DNA of 64,000 nt, taken from positions 43,257 to 107,256 of the forward strand of contig NZ_JAJFOW010000021.1 of NCBI RefSeq assembly GCF_020731285.1. The letters are read 5' to 3'. The stretch is from Cohnella baijiui. GTDB taxonomy: Bacteria; Bacillota; Bacilli; Paenibacillales; Paenibacillaceae. Shown piece after piece: positions 8,062-16,903 of the stretch. Each line of letters starts with the position of its first letter. The stretch's first letter is position 1. Under the pieces are notes generated by a model. The model saw only the letters and a list, made by a program, of their open reading frames with translations, searched no databases and had not been told where the DNA came from. A program made the translations under genes and the position numbers.

Positions 8062-9450
8062 TCACGGCGTCCCGATCATCTTCTCCGGCCGCACGTACGT
8101 ATCGAACTGCTCTTCCGTCAGCAGTCCCGTGCGGAGGGCGGCTTCGCGCAGCGTGAGCCCTTCCTTGTGGGCCAGCTTGGCGATCTTGGCGGCATTCTCG
8201 TAGCCGATATGCGGGTTCAGCGCGGTGACGAGCATGAGCGACCGCGACAGGTTGCGGTCCAGCACCTCGCGGTTCGGCTCGATGCCGACGGCGCAGTGCT
8301 CGTCGAACGACCGCATCGCGTCCGCTAGCAAACGGACGGATTGCAGGAAAGCGTTCAGGATGACCGGCTTGAACACGTTCAGCTCGAAGTTGCCCTGGCT
8401 CGCCGCGAAGCCGATCGTCGCGTCGTTGCCCATCACCTGGCATGCGACCATCGTCAGCGCCTCGCACTGCGTCGGATTGACCTTGCCGGGCATGATCGAG
8501 CTGCCCGGCTCGTTCTCCGGGATCGTGATCTCTCCGATCCCGCTGCGCGGGCCGCTGGCGAGCCAGCGCACGTCGTTCGCGATCTTCATGAGGTCGGCCG
8601 CGAGCGCCTTCAGGGCGCCGTGGACGTAGACGGTCTGGTCGTGGCTCGTCAAAGCGTGGAACTTGTTCGGCGCGCTGACGAACGCCTTGCCGCCCGTCTC
8701 CCGGCCCAGCGCCTCCGCGACGCGATCGCCGAATTCGGGGTGCGCGTTGATCCCGGTGCCGACGGCCGTGCCGCCGATCGCGAGCGACTTCATCGCGTCG
8801 ATGCTGGATCGGATCATCTCTTCGGTCGTCGCGAGCATCGCATGCCAGCCGCTGATCTCCTGCCCGAGCGTGAGCGGGGTGGCGTCCTGCAAATGCGTGC
8901 GGCCGATTTTGACGATGTCCGTGAACGCCTCGGACTTGGCTTTCAGCGTCCCTTTGAGCTGCGCCAACGCGGGCAGCAGCGTATCCTCGACGGCGACGAC
9001 GCCGGCCACATGCATCGCGGTCGGGAATGTGTCGTTCGAGCTTTGGGAACGGTTCACGTCGTCGTTGGGATGCACGCGCTTGTCGCTGCCCTTCGCTTCG
9101 AGCAGTTGGTTGCCGCGGCGGGCGAGCACCTCGTTCACGTTCATGTTCGACTGCGTGCCGCTCCCGGTCTGCCAGACGACGAGCGGGAAGTGGTCGTCCC
9201 ACCGGCCCGCGATCACCTCGTCCGCCGCCGTCACGATCGCCTCCGCCTTGTCCGCGTCCAGCTGCCCCAGCGTTTGGTTCGCTTGGGCCGCCGTTTTTTT
9301 CAGCATGGCGAACGCCCGGATCAGCTCCAGCGGCATCCGCTCGCCCCCGATCCGGAAGTGCTGGCGGCTGCGCTCCGTCTGCGCGCCCCACATGGCCTCC
9401 GCCGGCACCTGGATTTCGCCCATCGTGTCTCGTTCCGTCCGATATGCCAT
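8062..9450 (-). CDS. fumC: Class II fumarate hydratase
   Basis: The enzyme interconverts fumarate and L-malate in the TCA cycle, without an iron-sulfur cluster, as a cytosolic homotetramer. At 462 residues it is the usual family length. Diagnostic segments include WQTGSGTQSNMNVNEV, GRTHLQDATPLTLGQE and the fumarase/aspartase signature GSSIMPGKVNPTQ near residue 317. The ATG at 9450 follows AGGAGGAGG at good spacing. It is monocistronic here, with a terminator downstream. The aspartase alternative is less likely because the length and N-terminal features fit FumC better. Confidence 0.95.
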   Translation of the reverse strand: MAYRTERDTMGEIQVPAEAMWGAQTERSRQHFRIGGERMPLELIRAFAMLKKTAAQANQTLGQLDADKAEAIVTAADEVIAGRWDDHFPLVVWQTGSGTQSNMNVNEVLARRGNQLLEAKGSDKRVHPNDDVNRSQSSNDTFPTAMHVAGVVAVEDTLLPALAQLKGTLKAKSEAFTDIVKIGRTHLQDATPLTLGQEISGWHAMLATTEEMIRSSIDAMKSLAIGGTAVGTGINAHPEFGDRVAEALGRETGGKAFVSAPNKFHALTSHDQTVYVHGALKALAADLMKIANDVRWLASGPRSGIGEITIPENEPGSSIMPGKVNPTQCEALTMVACQVMGNDATIGFAASQGNFELNVFKPVILNAFLQSVRLLADAMRSFDEHCAVGIEPNREVLDRNLSRSLMLVTALNPHIGYENAAKIAKLAHKEGLTLREAALRTGLLTEEQFDTYVRPEKMIGTP

Positions 9451-9558
9451 GACCGATTCCTCCTCCTGTCCAAGCGGTAATCCCGGGATGGTTTCCCTTC
9501 TATGTTACCCTATTCCGGCCGGCTTACCTATATGGGGGAGTTTCGTCGGACGAATGCG

Positions 9559-10178
9559 TTAAGCAAGCTGGGCGGTCGGCCTCACCACGAGTTCGTTCAC
9601 ATCGACGTCGGCCGGCTGCTCGATGGCGTAAGCGATGGCGCGAGCGATGGCGGAAGCCGGCAACGCATCGCGACGATACGTCTTCATGAGCTGCCGCGCT
9701 TCGTCGTCCGTGATGGAGTCGGCAAGTTCGGATTCCGTCACCCCCGGCGATACGAGCGTCGCGCGGATTTCCCGTCCCGCCTCCTGTCGCAATCCTTCGG
9801 TGATACCCGCACGGCGAATTTGGTGGCGCAATACACCGCCGCCGTCGGGGAGACCGCATAGGCGCCAATGGACGCGACATTGACGAATTGGCCGGACCCT
9901 TGCTCCTTGAAGACGGGAAGCCCGGCGGCAATGCCATGGAGAACGCCGCGGATGTTGACGTCGATCATGCGGTTCCATTCCTCGACCTTTAAAGCTTCGA
10001 GCGGTGAAAGGGGCATGACGCCGGCATTGTTCACGATGACATCCAGCCGTCCGAAGCGGCTTTGCGCCAGGCGGATGATCGCCTGCATCTGATCCAGCCG
10101 CGTGACGTCGAGCTGCTGATGCTCGACCGATCCTCCTTCGGCGCGGATCTCGGATGCCAGCGCCTCCAGTCGGTCCGG
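9559..10178 (-). pseudogene. SDR oxidoreductase pseudogene (5'-truncated and frameshifted)
   Basis: On the minus strand a short-chain dehydrogenase reads from RLEALASEIRAEGG through LDVIVNNAGVM, the VNVASIGAYAV strand and the YCATK active site (YxxxK) up to about 9810. It then continues one frame over with ITEGLRQEAGREIRATLVSP to a TAA at 9559. A single missing base near 9803-9810 explains the switch. The N-terminal Rossmann strand with the TGxxxGxG motif and any start codon are missing, because homology stops at about 10178 where an AraC remnant begins in the opposite direction. The gene is therefore dead at both the start and the middle. Confidence 0.85.
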
Positions 10179-10318
10179 CGGCCGATGCCGCGTTCCAGGT
10201 CGGCTATGAAAGCCCCTCGCACTTTAGCCGCGAATACGCGCGTTTGTTCGGTCAACCCCCGATCAGGGACGTCCGGACCTACCGGGACGCGCTGTTGGCA
10301 GGGGAAGCATCCTCTTAG
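10179..10318 (+). pseudogene. C-terminal remnant of an AraC-family regulator
   Basis: The plus strand encodes about 46 codons ending in TAG, including AAFQVGYESPSHFSREYARL then FGQPP. This is the second helix-turn-helix of AraC/XylS regulators. Everything N-terminal is gone. It starts exactly where the oppositely oriented SDR remnant stops, so a deletion apparently removed both 5' ends and the shared promoter of a former divergent regulator/SDR pair. Confidence 0.8.
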
Positions 10319-10335
10319 GATGGATGGACGAAACG

Positions 10336-10384
10336 CCAAAACGACACCGCCTTCTCCCGGCCGGGAGGGGCGGTGTCGTTTTGG
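10336..10384. terminator. Strong bidirectional terminator hairpin
   Basis: A 16-bp perfect stem (CCAAAACGACACCGCC and its complement at 10369-10384) encloses a smaller CCCGG/CCGGG hairpin. T-rich ends lie on both strands. It follows the AraC remnant. Confidence 0.8.
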
Positions 10385-10400
10385 ATGGGGATGCGGCGGG

Positions 10401-10500
10401 CGGATTCGTGGCGAGATACCCGTCGAACGGGTTAACGGCCGCCGCCAGGCGCGGATTCGTGGCGAGATGCCCGCTGAAACGGGTTAACGGCCGTCGCCGG
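10401..10500. repeat. Two-copy 51-bp repeat
   Basis: CGGATTCGTGGCGAGATNCC begins at 10401 and again at 10452. Each copy carries a short GC hairpin (ACCCG/CGGGT on the minus strand) followed by GGTTAACGGCC. On the minus strand the order GTTA - hairpin - ATCTCG - CGAATCC matches the large array at 60.7 kb, so this looks like a minimal or decayed member of that family. Confidence 0.7.
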
Positions 10501-10511
10501 CCACTGCCGCC

Positions 10512-12374
10512 CTACACCGCGCGCTGGAACTGGCTGTTGTACAGCCGCGCGTAGAAGCCGTCCCGCGCCAGCAGCTGCTCGTGCGTGCCGCGCTCGACGA
10601 TCCCGCCGTTGTCGATGACGAGGATGAGGTCGGCGCCGCGCACCGTGTTCAGCCGGTGGGCGATAACGAAGCTGGTACGGCCTTGCATAAGCGTGTTCAT
10701 CGCCTCCTGGATGTGCATCTCCGTGCGCGTGTCGACGCTGCTCGTTGCTTCGTCCAAGACGAGGATGGACGGATTCGCCAGAATGGCCCGCGCGATCGTG
10801 ACGAGCTGCCGCTGGCCGTGGCTCAGATTGCCGCCCGACGAAGTCATCGGCGTGTCGTAGCCGAGCGGCAGCTTGCGGATGAAGCCGTCGGCGTTCGCGA
10901 GGCGTGCGGCCTCCGCGATTTCCTCGTCGGTCGCGTCCAGCCGGCCGTACCGGATGTTCTCGCGGATCGTGTCCGAGAACAGGTACGCATCCTGCAGCAC
11001 GATGCCGAGCCGGCTGCGGAGCGCGTCCTTGGGCAGGCTGCGAATGTCCTCGCCGTCGATCGTGATGACGCCCTCGTCCACGTCGTAGAAACGCGTCAAC
11101 AGGTTGATGATCGTCGTCTTTCCGGCCCCGGTAGGGCCGACCAGCGCGACGACCTGGCCCGGCTCGGCCGCGAAGTCGATCCCCCGCAGCGTCGGCCGGC
11201 CGGCCTCGTAGCCGAACGTCACATCGCCGAAGACGACCCGGCCCCCTGCAGGGACCGGCTGCACAGATTTATGGCCGTCCGACACCCAGCGGTCCGCTTT
11301 CCCGTCCGGAGCCGAGAGGGCCATCGCCCTGCCGGCCACCCGCCGCGGTTCTTCGTCCGCGTACTCCGTCTCCATGTCCATGACGTCGAAGACGCGCTCC
11401 GCACCGGCGACGGCCGCCTGGATGGCGTTGTACTGATTCGCAAGGTCGTTCAGCGGCCAGGTGAACTGGCGGGAGTAGGTCAGAAACGCGACGATGACGC
11501 CGACCTTCGTCATGCCGTGGATCGCCATCCAGCCGCCGGCGGCCGCGATCAGGATGAAGCTGAGGTGGCCCATCATGTTCATGGCGGGGCCAATCGTGCC
11601 CGAGAACACCTGCGCCTTCATGCCCGCGCGTTTCAGCTCGGCGTTGATCCGCTCAAACTCGGCGATCGCCCGCTCTTCCCGGTGCAAAATCTTGATTGCC
11701 TTCTGCCCGGAGACGGTCTCCTCGATAAAGCCGTTCAGCTCTCCGAGGTGCTGCTGCTGGCGCTTGAAGTAGCCTTTCGTGCGCTTTGCGATCGTCTTGG
11801 CGACGAATAGGACGAGCGGTGCGGTCACCAGCGTAACGAGCGTCAGCCATACGTTCAGCGTGAGCATCATGACGAACGAGCCAATCAGCGTAAGCGCGCT
11901 CGCGACGATCTGAATGAAACTCTGGTTCAACGTGACCGAAATGTTTTCCACGTCGTTCGTCGTCCGGCTCATCAGCTCGCCGTGCGGCGTTCGGTCGAAA
12001 TAGCGGAGGGGCAGCTTTTGCAGATGGCGGAACAGATTCTCGCGAATGTCCCAGACCGTCCGCTGGGAGACGCCGGACATGACGTAGGCCTGGATCCACG
12101 CCGTCAAGCTGCCGACCGCGTAGACGGAGAGGAGGACGCCGCACAGACCGAGCAGGCCGTCGAACTGCCGGGGAACGATATGTGCGTCGATCGCTCGGCC
12201 GAGCAGGTAGGGCCCGGCCAATGACGCGGCCGTCGCGATCAGCGTCAGGAAGACGACTGTGACGAGACCCGCGCGCTGACGGTGCAGATACCGCCAGATG
12301 CGGCGGATCGTCGCGCCCGCGTGCTTCGCCCGCTGCTTCTCCGTCGGCCCGGGGCGCGATCTGCGGTCAAACAT
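10512..12374 (-). CDS. ABC exporter half-transporter (canonical ATP site)
   Basis: This 620-residue half-transporter has an N-terminal six-helix ABC membrane domain and a C-terminal nucleotide-binding domain: Walker A GPTGAGKTT, signature NLSHGQRQ and Walker B ILVLDEATSSVD with the catalytic Glu. It overlaps the upstream half-transporter gene by eight bases, so the two are translated together and most likely form a heterodimer that exports drugs or lipophilic compounds (YfiB/YfiC, BmrCD type). The signature is altered (LSHGQ for LSGGQ). In heterodimers that motif faces the partner's ATP site, which is itself degenerate here. The operon begins with a marR gene. Substrate unknown. Confidence 0.9.
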   Translation of the reverse strand: MFDRRSRPGPTEKQRAKHAGATIRRIWRYLHRQRAGLVTVVFLTLIATAASLAGPYLLGRAIDAHIVPRQFDGLLGLCGVLLSVYAVGSLTAWIQAYVMSGVSQRTVWDIRENLFRHLQKLPLRYFDRTPHGELMSRTTNDVENISVTLNQSFIQIVASALTLIGSFVMMLTLNVWLTLVTLVTAPLVLFVAKTIAKRTKGYFKRQQQHLGELNGFIEETVSGQKAIKILHREERAIAEFERINAELKRAGMKAQVFSGTIGPAMNMMGHLSFILIAAAGGWMAIHGMTKVGVIVAFLTYSRQFTWPLNDLANQYNAIQAAVAGAERVFDVMDMETEYADEEPRRVAGRAMALSAPDGKADRWVSDGHKSVQPVPAGGRVVFGDVTFGYEAGRPTLRGIDFAAEPGQVVALVGPTGAGKTTIINLLTRFYDVDEGVITIDGEDIRSLPKDALRSRLGIVLQDAYLFSDTIRENIRYGRLDATDEEIAEAARLANADGFIRKLPLGYDTPMTSSGGNLSHGQRQLVTIARAILANPSILVLDEATSSVDTRTEMHIQEAMNTLMQGRTSFVIAHRLNTVRGADLILVIDNGGIVERGTHEQLLARDGFYARLYNSQFQRAV

Positions 12375-14124
12375 GGTAGAGCGCCTCCTTTTCCCGTTGG
12401 GACTGATAGATCTCCCGATAGACCGGGCTGCGCGCGAGCAGCTCGTCGTGCGTGCCCTCGGCCGCGATCTGCCCGTCGTCGAGCACGACGATCTTGTCGG
12501 CGTCGATGACCGAGGAGATCCGCTGGGCGATGACGAGACGGGTGCTCGATTGCATCCGTTCCCGCAGCGCCGTCTGGATGCGGGATTCGGTGCCGAGATC
12601 GACGGCGCTCGTGCTGTCGTCGAGGACCAGGATGCCCGGATTCAGCAGGATGGCGCGGGCGATCGAGATGCGCTGCTTTTGGCCGCCCGACAAATTCACG
12701 CCTTTCTGGCCGACTATCGTATCGTAGCCTTCCGGGAAGCCGGAGATAAAGCCGTGCGCTTCGGCCGCGCGGGCGGCGGCTTCGACCTCCTCCTGCGTGG
12801 CGTCGGGCTTGCCGTAGCGGATGTTGTCGCGGATCGTGCCGCTATAGAGCACGGCCTGCTGCAGCACCATGCCGACCTGGCGGCGCAGTTGCGCGGACGG
12901 AATGTCCTTGGCGTCGACGCCTCCGATCGTGATCCGGCCGCGGCCCGGATCGTACAGGCGGGGAATGAGGCTGACCAGCGTGGACTTGCCCGAGCCGGTG
13001 GCGCCGAGAATGCCCACGGTCTGGCCGGGCTCGATCGTCAGGTTCACGCCCCGGAGCACGAGGGCGTCTCCGTCCCCGTCCCCGCCATACCCAAAGGAAA
13101 CGTCTTCGAACGCGATCCGCTCGGCCCGGATCTCGCCTTCCGCCGCGCCTGTCGTAGCACCTGCCGGCGGCTCCTGCATGTCGGGCACGGTGTCCAGCAC
13201 TTCGCGGACGCGGACGGCGGATGCACGGGCCCGGGAGATCGTCACGATCAGATTGCCGAGCGCGGCCATCGCGAACGCCATCTGCGAGACATACGTGATA
13301 AAGGCGGCAAGGCTGCCGACCTCGAGTCCGCCGGTCCCGGCCAGATGGCCGCCGAACCAGAGAATAGCCACGATGCCCGCGTTCAGGATGAGCGTCAGCA
13401 GCGGCACGTTGGCGGCGACCGCGCGGGCGGCGCGGATCGCCATGTCGCGGTTGTCTCGGTTCGCCCGGCCGAAGCGGGCGCGTTCGAAGGCGGCGCGCAC
13501 GAACGCCTTGACGACGCGGATGCCGGACAGATTCTCCTGAACGACCGTATTGACCCGGTCGAGCTTCTCCTGCACCTGCCGGAACAGCGGCGCGGACCGT
13601 CGCAGCGTCGCGTAGAGGATCGCGATCAGCAGCGGCATGATGGCGAGGCAGAGCAAGGCGAGGCGGGGGTTGATCAGGAAAGCCATCGTCAAGCTTCCGG
13701 CGAACAGGAAGAAATCCCGCACAAGTATGCGCAGCGACGTCATGACGAGGTTTTGCAGCTGAACGATATCGGCCGTGAGCCGCGTCACAAGCGACCCGGT
13801 CGTCAACTGATCGAGATTGCGAAACGTAAATGTCTGCACCCGGCGGAACATGCGGTTGCGCAGGTCCGTGCCGAATCCCTGGGAAGCGACGGTGGAGAAA
13901 TACGTGCAGCCGACGCCCCCGATCAAGCCGACGGCCGCGGCGGCGATCATCCAGCCTCCGTACCGCCAGACGGCGTCGAGGCTTCCGGCCGTTACGCCTT
14001 CGTTGACGATGCCCGCCATGAAGGTCGGCTGAAGCAGGTCCATGCACACTTCGACAATCATGAATAGCGGCGCCAGAATGGCTGCCGCGCGATAAGGGCG
14101 CAAAAAGGACATCAACTTGGTCAA
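12367..14124 (-). CDS. ABC exporter half-transporter (degenerate ATP site)
   Basis: This 585-residue protein has the same fold as its partner downstream. The start is TTG at 14124, preceded by AAAGGAGG about ten bases upstream. Walker A is GATGSGKST, the signature is the canonical NLSGGQKQ, and Walker B ends ILVLDDSTSAVD, with Asp where the catalytic Glu should be. That substitution marks the non-hydrolysing site of heterodimeric exporters. Its LSGGQ completes the competent site of the partner. The gene lies 21 bases after marR and overlaps the next gene, so it is part of a three-gene operon read on the minus strand. Probable role: efflux induced when MarR releases DNA. Confidence 0.9.
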   Translation of the reverse strand: MTKLMSFLRPYRAAAILAPLFMIVEVCMDLLQPTFMAGIVNEGVTAGSLDAVWRYGGWMIAAAAVGLIGGVGCTYFSTVASQGFGTDLRNRMFRRVQTFTFRNLDQLTTGSLVTRLTADIVQLQNLVMTSLRILVRDFFLFAGSLTMAFLINPRLALLCLAIMPLLIAILYATLRRSAPLFRQVQEKLDRVNTVVQENLSGIRVVKAFVRAAFERARFGRANRDNRDMAIRAARAVAANVPLLTLILNAGIVAILWFGGHLAGTGGLEVGSLAAFITYVSQMAFAMAALGNLIVTISRARASAVRVREVLDTVPDMQEPPAGATTGAAEGEIRAERIAFEDVSFGYGGDGDGDALVLRGVNLTIEPGQTVGILGATGSGKSTLVSLIPRLYDPGRGRITIGGVDAKDIPSAQLRRQVGMVLQQAVLYSGTIRDNIRYGKPDATQEEVEAAARAAEAHGFISGFPEGYDTIVGQKGVNLSGGQKQRISIARAILLNPGILVLDDSTSAVDLGTESRIQTALRERMQSSTRLVIAQRISSVIDADKIVVLDDGQIAAEGTHDELLARSPVYREIYQSQREKEALYHV

Positions 14125-14145
14125 ACGAAAGCGACCTCCTTTAGA

Positions 14146-14592
14146 TCATTCGTCAGCTAACGAATCTGATGCATTGAGATTCTGCTGCATTTGCATTAGC
14201 AAACGCCGCAGCAGCAGCTTTTCTTCCGGCAGAAAACCTTCAAACGTGCGGGCCTCCACGGACTGAATGGCCGCGCCTACGGAATCGAGGGCCGAACGTC
14301 CTTTGTCCGTCAAGTACACGCGGGTGATCCGCTGGTCTTTGCCGTCCGGCCGCCGCTCGACGAGCCCCGTTTTTTCCATCCGGGTCAGCATGACGGTCAG
14401 CGTGGCAGGGGTCAGGCGTACCCGCTGCGCCAGCTCCCGCTGGCTCAGGCCGTCTTGCTCGCAGAGGCGGAACAGTACGGGAGGCTGGCCGGGGTAAACC
14501 TCGTATTCGTGGATGAGCCGATCGGTCTCCCGCCGGTGAAGCTTTAGGACGTGGCGCATCATATGGGTGAGCGAGTCCGGAAAGGGGGGCAT
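14146..14592 (-). CDS. MarR-family repressor of the ABC exporter operon
   Basis: This is a 148-residue winged-helix regulator. The ATG at 14592 is chosen because AGGAGG lies directly upstream. An upstream in-frame extension would run through the promoter palindrome. The wing segment (RMEKTGLVERRPDGKDQR then ITRVYLTDKG) is typical of MarR. It is first in the operon with the two ABC genes, the usual arrangement for ligand-released autorepression of an efflux pump. The inducer cannot be read from sequence. Confidence 0.9.
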   Translation of the reverse strand: MPPFPDSLTHMMRHVLKLHRRETDRLIHEYEVYPGQPPVLFRLCEQDGLSQRELAQRVRLTPATLTVMLTRMEKTGLVERRPDGKDQRITRVYLTDKGRSALDSVGAAIQSVEARTFEGFLPEEKLLLRRLLMQMQQNLNASDSLADE

Positions 14593-14606
14593 GGCAGGCC
14601 TCCTAT

Positions 14607-14630
14607 ATTTAGTTAGTCGACTAATATAAA
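14607..14630 (-). promoter_or_regulatory. Putative MarR operator
   Basis: TTAGTCGACTAA (14613-14624) is a perfect 12-bp palindrome, extended by a further TTAG half-repeat, 20-40 bases before the marR start and overlapping the AT-rich promoter. This is a typical autoregulatory MarR site. Confidence 0.65.
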
Positions 14631-14795
14631 TGTAGAAGGGAACCCGTCGTTTGTCAATCGGTACTTGCGCTGGCGGTTTGCTTCGTTTCGGCATGAAGTT
14701 TTGGCGGATCGGGATGTCCGGCAGGGGCATTTATGCTATGCTAGGGGGGATATGTACGTACAAGCACACTCATGGCGCAGGAGGAAGCGTTGACG

Positions 14796-15803
14796 ATGGA
14801 AAATCGAGCATACGAGGGGATATACCAGGGGGAACGGGCCGTGTGGCTGCAGGCCGGCCCTTACGAGGCGGCGGTGCTGCCGGATACGGGGGCGAATCTG
14901 ATCGCCTTCCGCGACAAGGAGCGGGGCTACGCGTTTCTTCGAGAGCCCGAAGCGGCGGAAATGGAAGCGTTTAAGGCGCGCCCGATCGTGCACGGCATTC
15001 CGGTGCTGTTCCCGCCGAACCGTTACGAGGACGGGAAGTTCGCTTGGGAGGGCCAGGTCTATCAATTCCCGGTAAACGAGCCGGATCGGGGCAATCATCT
15101 GCACGGTTTTTTGAGCGACATCCCGTGGCAGGTCGACCAATTCGGCGCCGACGGGCTGGAGAGCCGAGTGACGCTGTCCGTCCGGATCGATCCGTCCCAC
15201 TCGGTATATGCCCGTTTTCCGCACGCCTTTACCGTCCAGCTGCAATATACGCTTAGCGCTCTAGGCCTGCATCAGCGCGTCTTCGTCCGCAACGACGGCG
15301 AGAACCGGATGCCGTGCCTGCTCGCCTTCCATACGACCGTGAACGCGCCGTTCGTGCCGGGAAGCACGCCCGCGGACCATACGTTCAAGCTGACGGTCGG
15401 CGAGCGCTGGGAGATGGGGGAAGACGGCCGCATGCTCCCGACCAAGCGCAAGCTCGCGCTCACGCCGGGCGAGGAGCGGATGAGAGACGGCGCCCAGTCG
15501 CCGTTCTTCGAGCCGATGGACAACCACTACACGGCACGGCCGCAGGACGGCCGCAACCGGATGGAGCTGCTCGACACGCGCGTCGGCGTGAAGCTCGTTT
15601 ACGATATCGGCGCGGGCTACAAGCAATGGATGATCTGGAACGACGGCGCGAAGGGCGGCTATTTCTGCCCCGAGCCGCAGATCAATCTCGTCAACGCCCC
15701 GAACATGCAGCTCTCCGCCGAGGAGGCCGAAGCCGTCGGGCTGATCGGGCTCGCGCCGGGAGAAATCTGGGAAGAGACGAGCCGCTTGTACGTGATCGGT
15801 TAA
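14796..15803 (+). CDS. Aldose 1-epimerase family protein
   Basis: This 335-residue GalM-type mutarotase interconverts alpha and beta anomers of hexoses. The start at 14796 has AGGAGG ten bases upstream; an ATG at 14772 has none. Family marks are VHGIPVLFPPNRYEDGKF, the NHLHGF histidine and the C-terminal segment with FCPEPQINLVNAPN, where the catalytic Glu lies. It is a single gene divergent from the marR/ABC operon with its own terminator. It could act on phosphorylated or unusual sugars, as many distant GalM homologues do. Confidence 0.85.
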   Translation: MENRAYEGIYQGERAVWLQAGPYEAAVLPDTGANLIAFRDKERGYAFLREPEAAEMEAFKARPIVHGIPVLFPPNRYEDGKFAWEGQVYQFPVNEPDRGNHLHGFLSDIPWQVDQFGADGLESRVTLSVRIDPSHSVYARFPHAFTVQLQYTLSALGLHQRVFVRNDGENRMPCLLAFHTTVNAPFVPGSTPADHTFKLTVGERWEMGEDGRMLPTKRKLALTPGEERMRDGAQSPFFEPMDNHYTARPQDGRNRMELLDTRVGVKLVYDIGAGYKQWMIWNDGAKGGYFCPEPQINLVNAPNMQLSAEEAEAVGLIGLAPGEIWEETSRLYVIG

Positions 15804-15839
15804 GCCGCAAGTTCCAGCAACGCCGCAAGCTCGACCAAC

Positions 15840-15885
15840 GAACCAAGCGCCGCGAGTTACTTCGCCGACGCTTGGTTCTTTTTCG
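15840..15885 (+). terminator. Rho-independent terminator
   Basis: GAACCAAGCG pairs with CGCTTGGTTC, followed by TTTTTC. It ends the aldose epimerase transcript. Confidence 0.85.
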
Positions 15886-16467
15886 CTATTAGAAGAGGCA
15901 GGATCTTTCCACTCATGACGGCTGCCTCGGACGCGTGGCAATCTGCGAGGCTGGTTTCGAATGAATCAGTTGGGTCTTGGTGCAAATTCGTCGGATTCTG
16001 GCTGATGGTTCGCCACTGGTGGATGCCAATGGGTCTTGTTTGCACACGGTTCGGGTCGCTCAGTCAATTAGTTGCATTCGTACATCTAATTAGGACCATT
16101 TCGGGAGGGTGGAGCGGTTTACTTGTAAAAGTGCATCTAATTAATCGTAAATCCGTCCTGTACGCAAAAAACGGATGATTTAGTTGTACGATTGCAACTA
16201 AATGATCGTTAAGCAGGCAATATAGCAAAATTAGATGTACATTTGCATCTAAATCGTTGATGCGGGATAGGCAACACGGAAAGCGGATTCCGGCGTTTTC
16301 TGCTTCGCGTCTGCCGAAGGTAAGAAGGGAGGTCGGAGGGCTTTCGCTTGCCCATCATTTGTTGAAGAAGGAAGCTGAACGCGACCGGGCCTTGTTTCGT
16401 CTGTATACACAAATAGGAATTGTGTACCACGCGAAGAAGCTTTCGATGGAGACGCTGGGGGTGCGCC
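15886..16467. other. Intergenic region without a convincing gene
   Basis: Apart from the palindromic repeats at 16069-16254 I see no gene with a ribosome binding site. A 73-codon frame at 16257-16478 and a minus-strand frame at 16209-16469 are open but lack start signals and recognisable sequence. The region is less GC-rich than its surroundings. Confidence 0.6.
16069..16254. repeat. Four palindromic TTAGTTG/CATCTAA elements spaced about 50-59 bp
   Basis: Cores lie near 16069-16093, 16121-16143, 16179-16204 and 16228-16254. They are imperfect palindromes built on (T)TTAGTTG(T/C)A and TGCA(T/A)CTAA(A), for example TTAGTTGTACGATTGCAACT starting at 16180. Spacing of about 51, 59 and 50 bases resembles the 52-bp arrays elsewhere, but the core sequence is different. 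Confidence 0.75.
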
Positions 16468-16855
16468 ATGAAGGGTAACGCTTGGAGAAAGAAGCTCGTT
16501 TATATGGTTCGGCGGGTTGGCGTTGCTGACGCTAATCGTCTTGGTGCTCGGCCGGATCGGGCATACGCAGTGGAACTTCGAGCGGCAGCTCCATCGGCAG
16601 TTGAACGCGCTGCATTCGCCCGATCAAGTAAACTACGTTTCCGACTTGTCCGCCATTCAAGAAATAAGCGCGGCCAAACGCCCCCTATCCGTCAGGATCG
16701 TATCCCAAGCTAAAGATTCGGAGCTGTACGCGCAAAATCTGGTCGTCGATATCGAAGGAAAGCGTTACGAGGTGAGATTGATTTGCTATACCTATCCATT
16801 TAGCCGCGCGTTTTTCGAAAAATGGACGTTGATCCAAATAAACGAGATCGTCTAG
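16468..16855 (+). pseudogene. Small membrane-anchored protein with apparent frameshift
   Basis: An ATG at 16468 with a GGGGG box upstream gives MKGNAWRKKLVYMVRR, a typical basic N-terminus. The matching membrane helix (LALLTLIVLVLG) lies in the next frame from 16517 and continues to a stop at 16855 with a coherent extracytoplasmic domain. One extra G in the run at 16514-16516 explains the break. The intact product would be about 128 residues: one N-terminal helix plus a small outside domain. It may be a pseudogene, a slippage site or a sequencing error. It sits 48 bases before the vanW-like gene, in the same direction. I do not recognise the family. Confidence 0.5.
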
Positions 16856-16903
16856 CTAGCTCCCTTGGTTCGTACCGAGAAAACTTGGAAAGGAGAATCG
16901 CGT

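Noticed and set aside
16257..16478. 73-codon plus-strand gene before the frameshifted membrane protein
   Set aside because: No ribosome binding site, composition not protein-like, overlapped by an equally open minus-strand frame.
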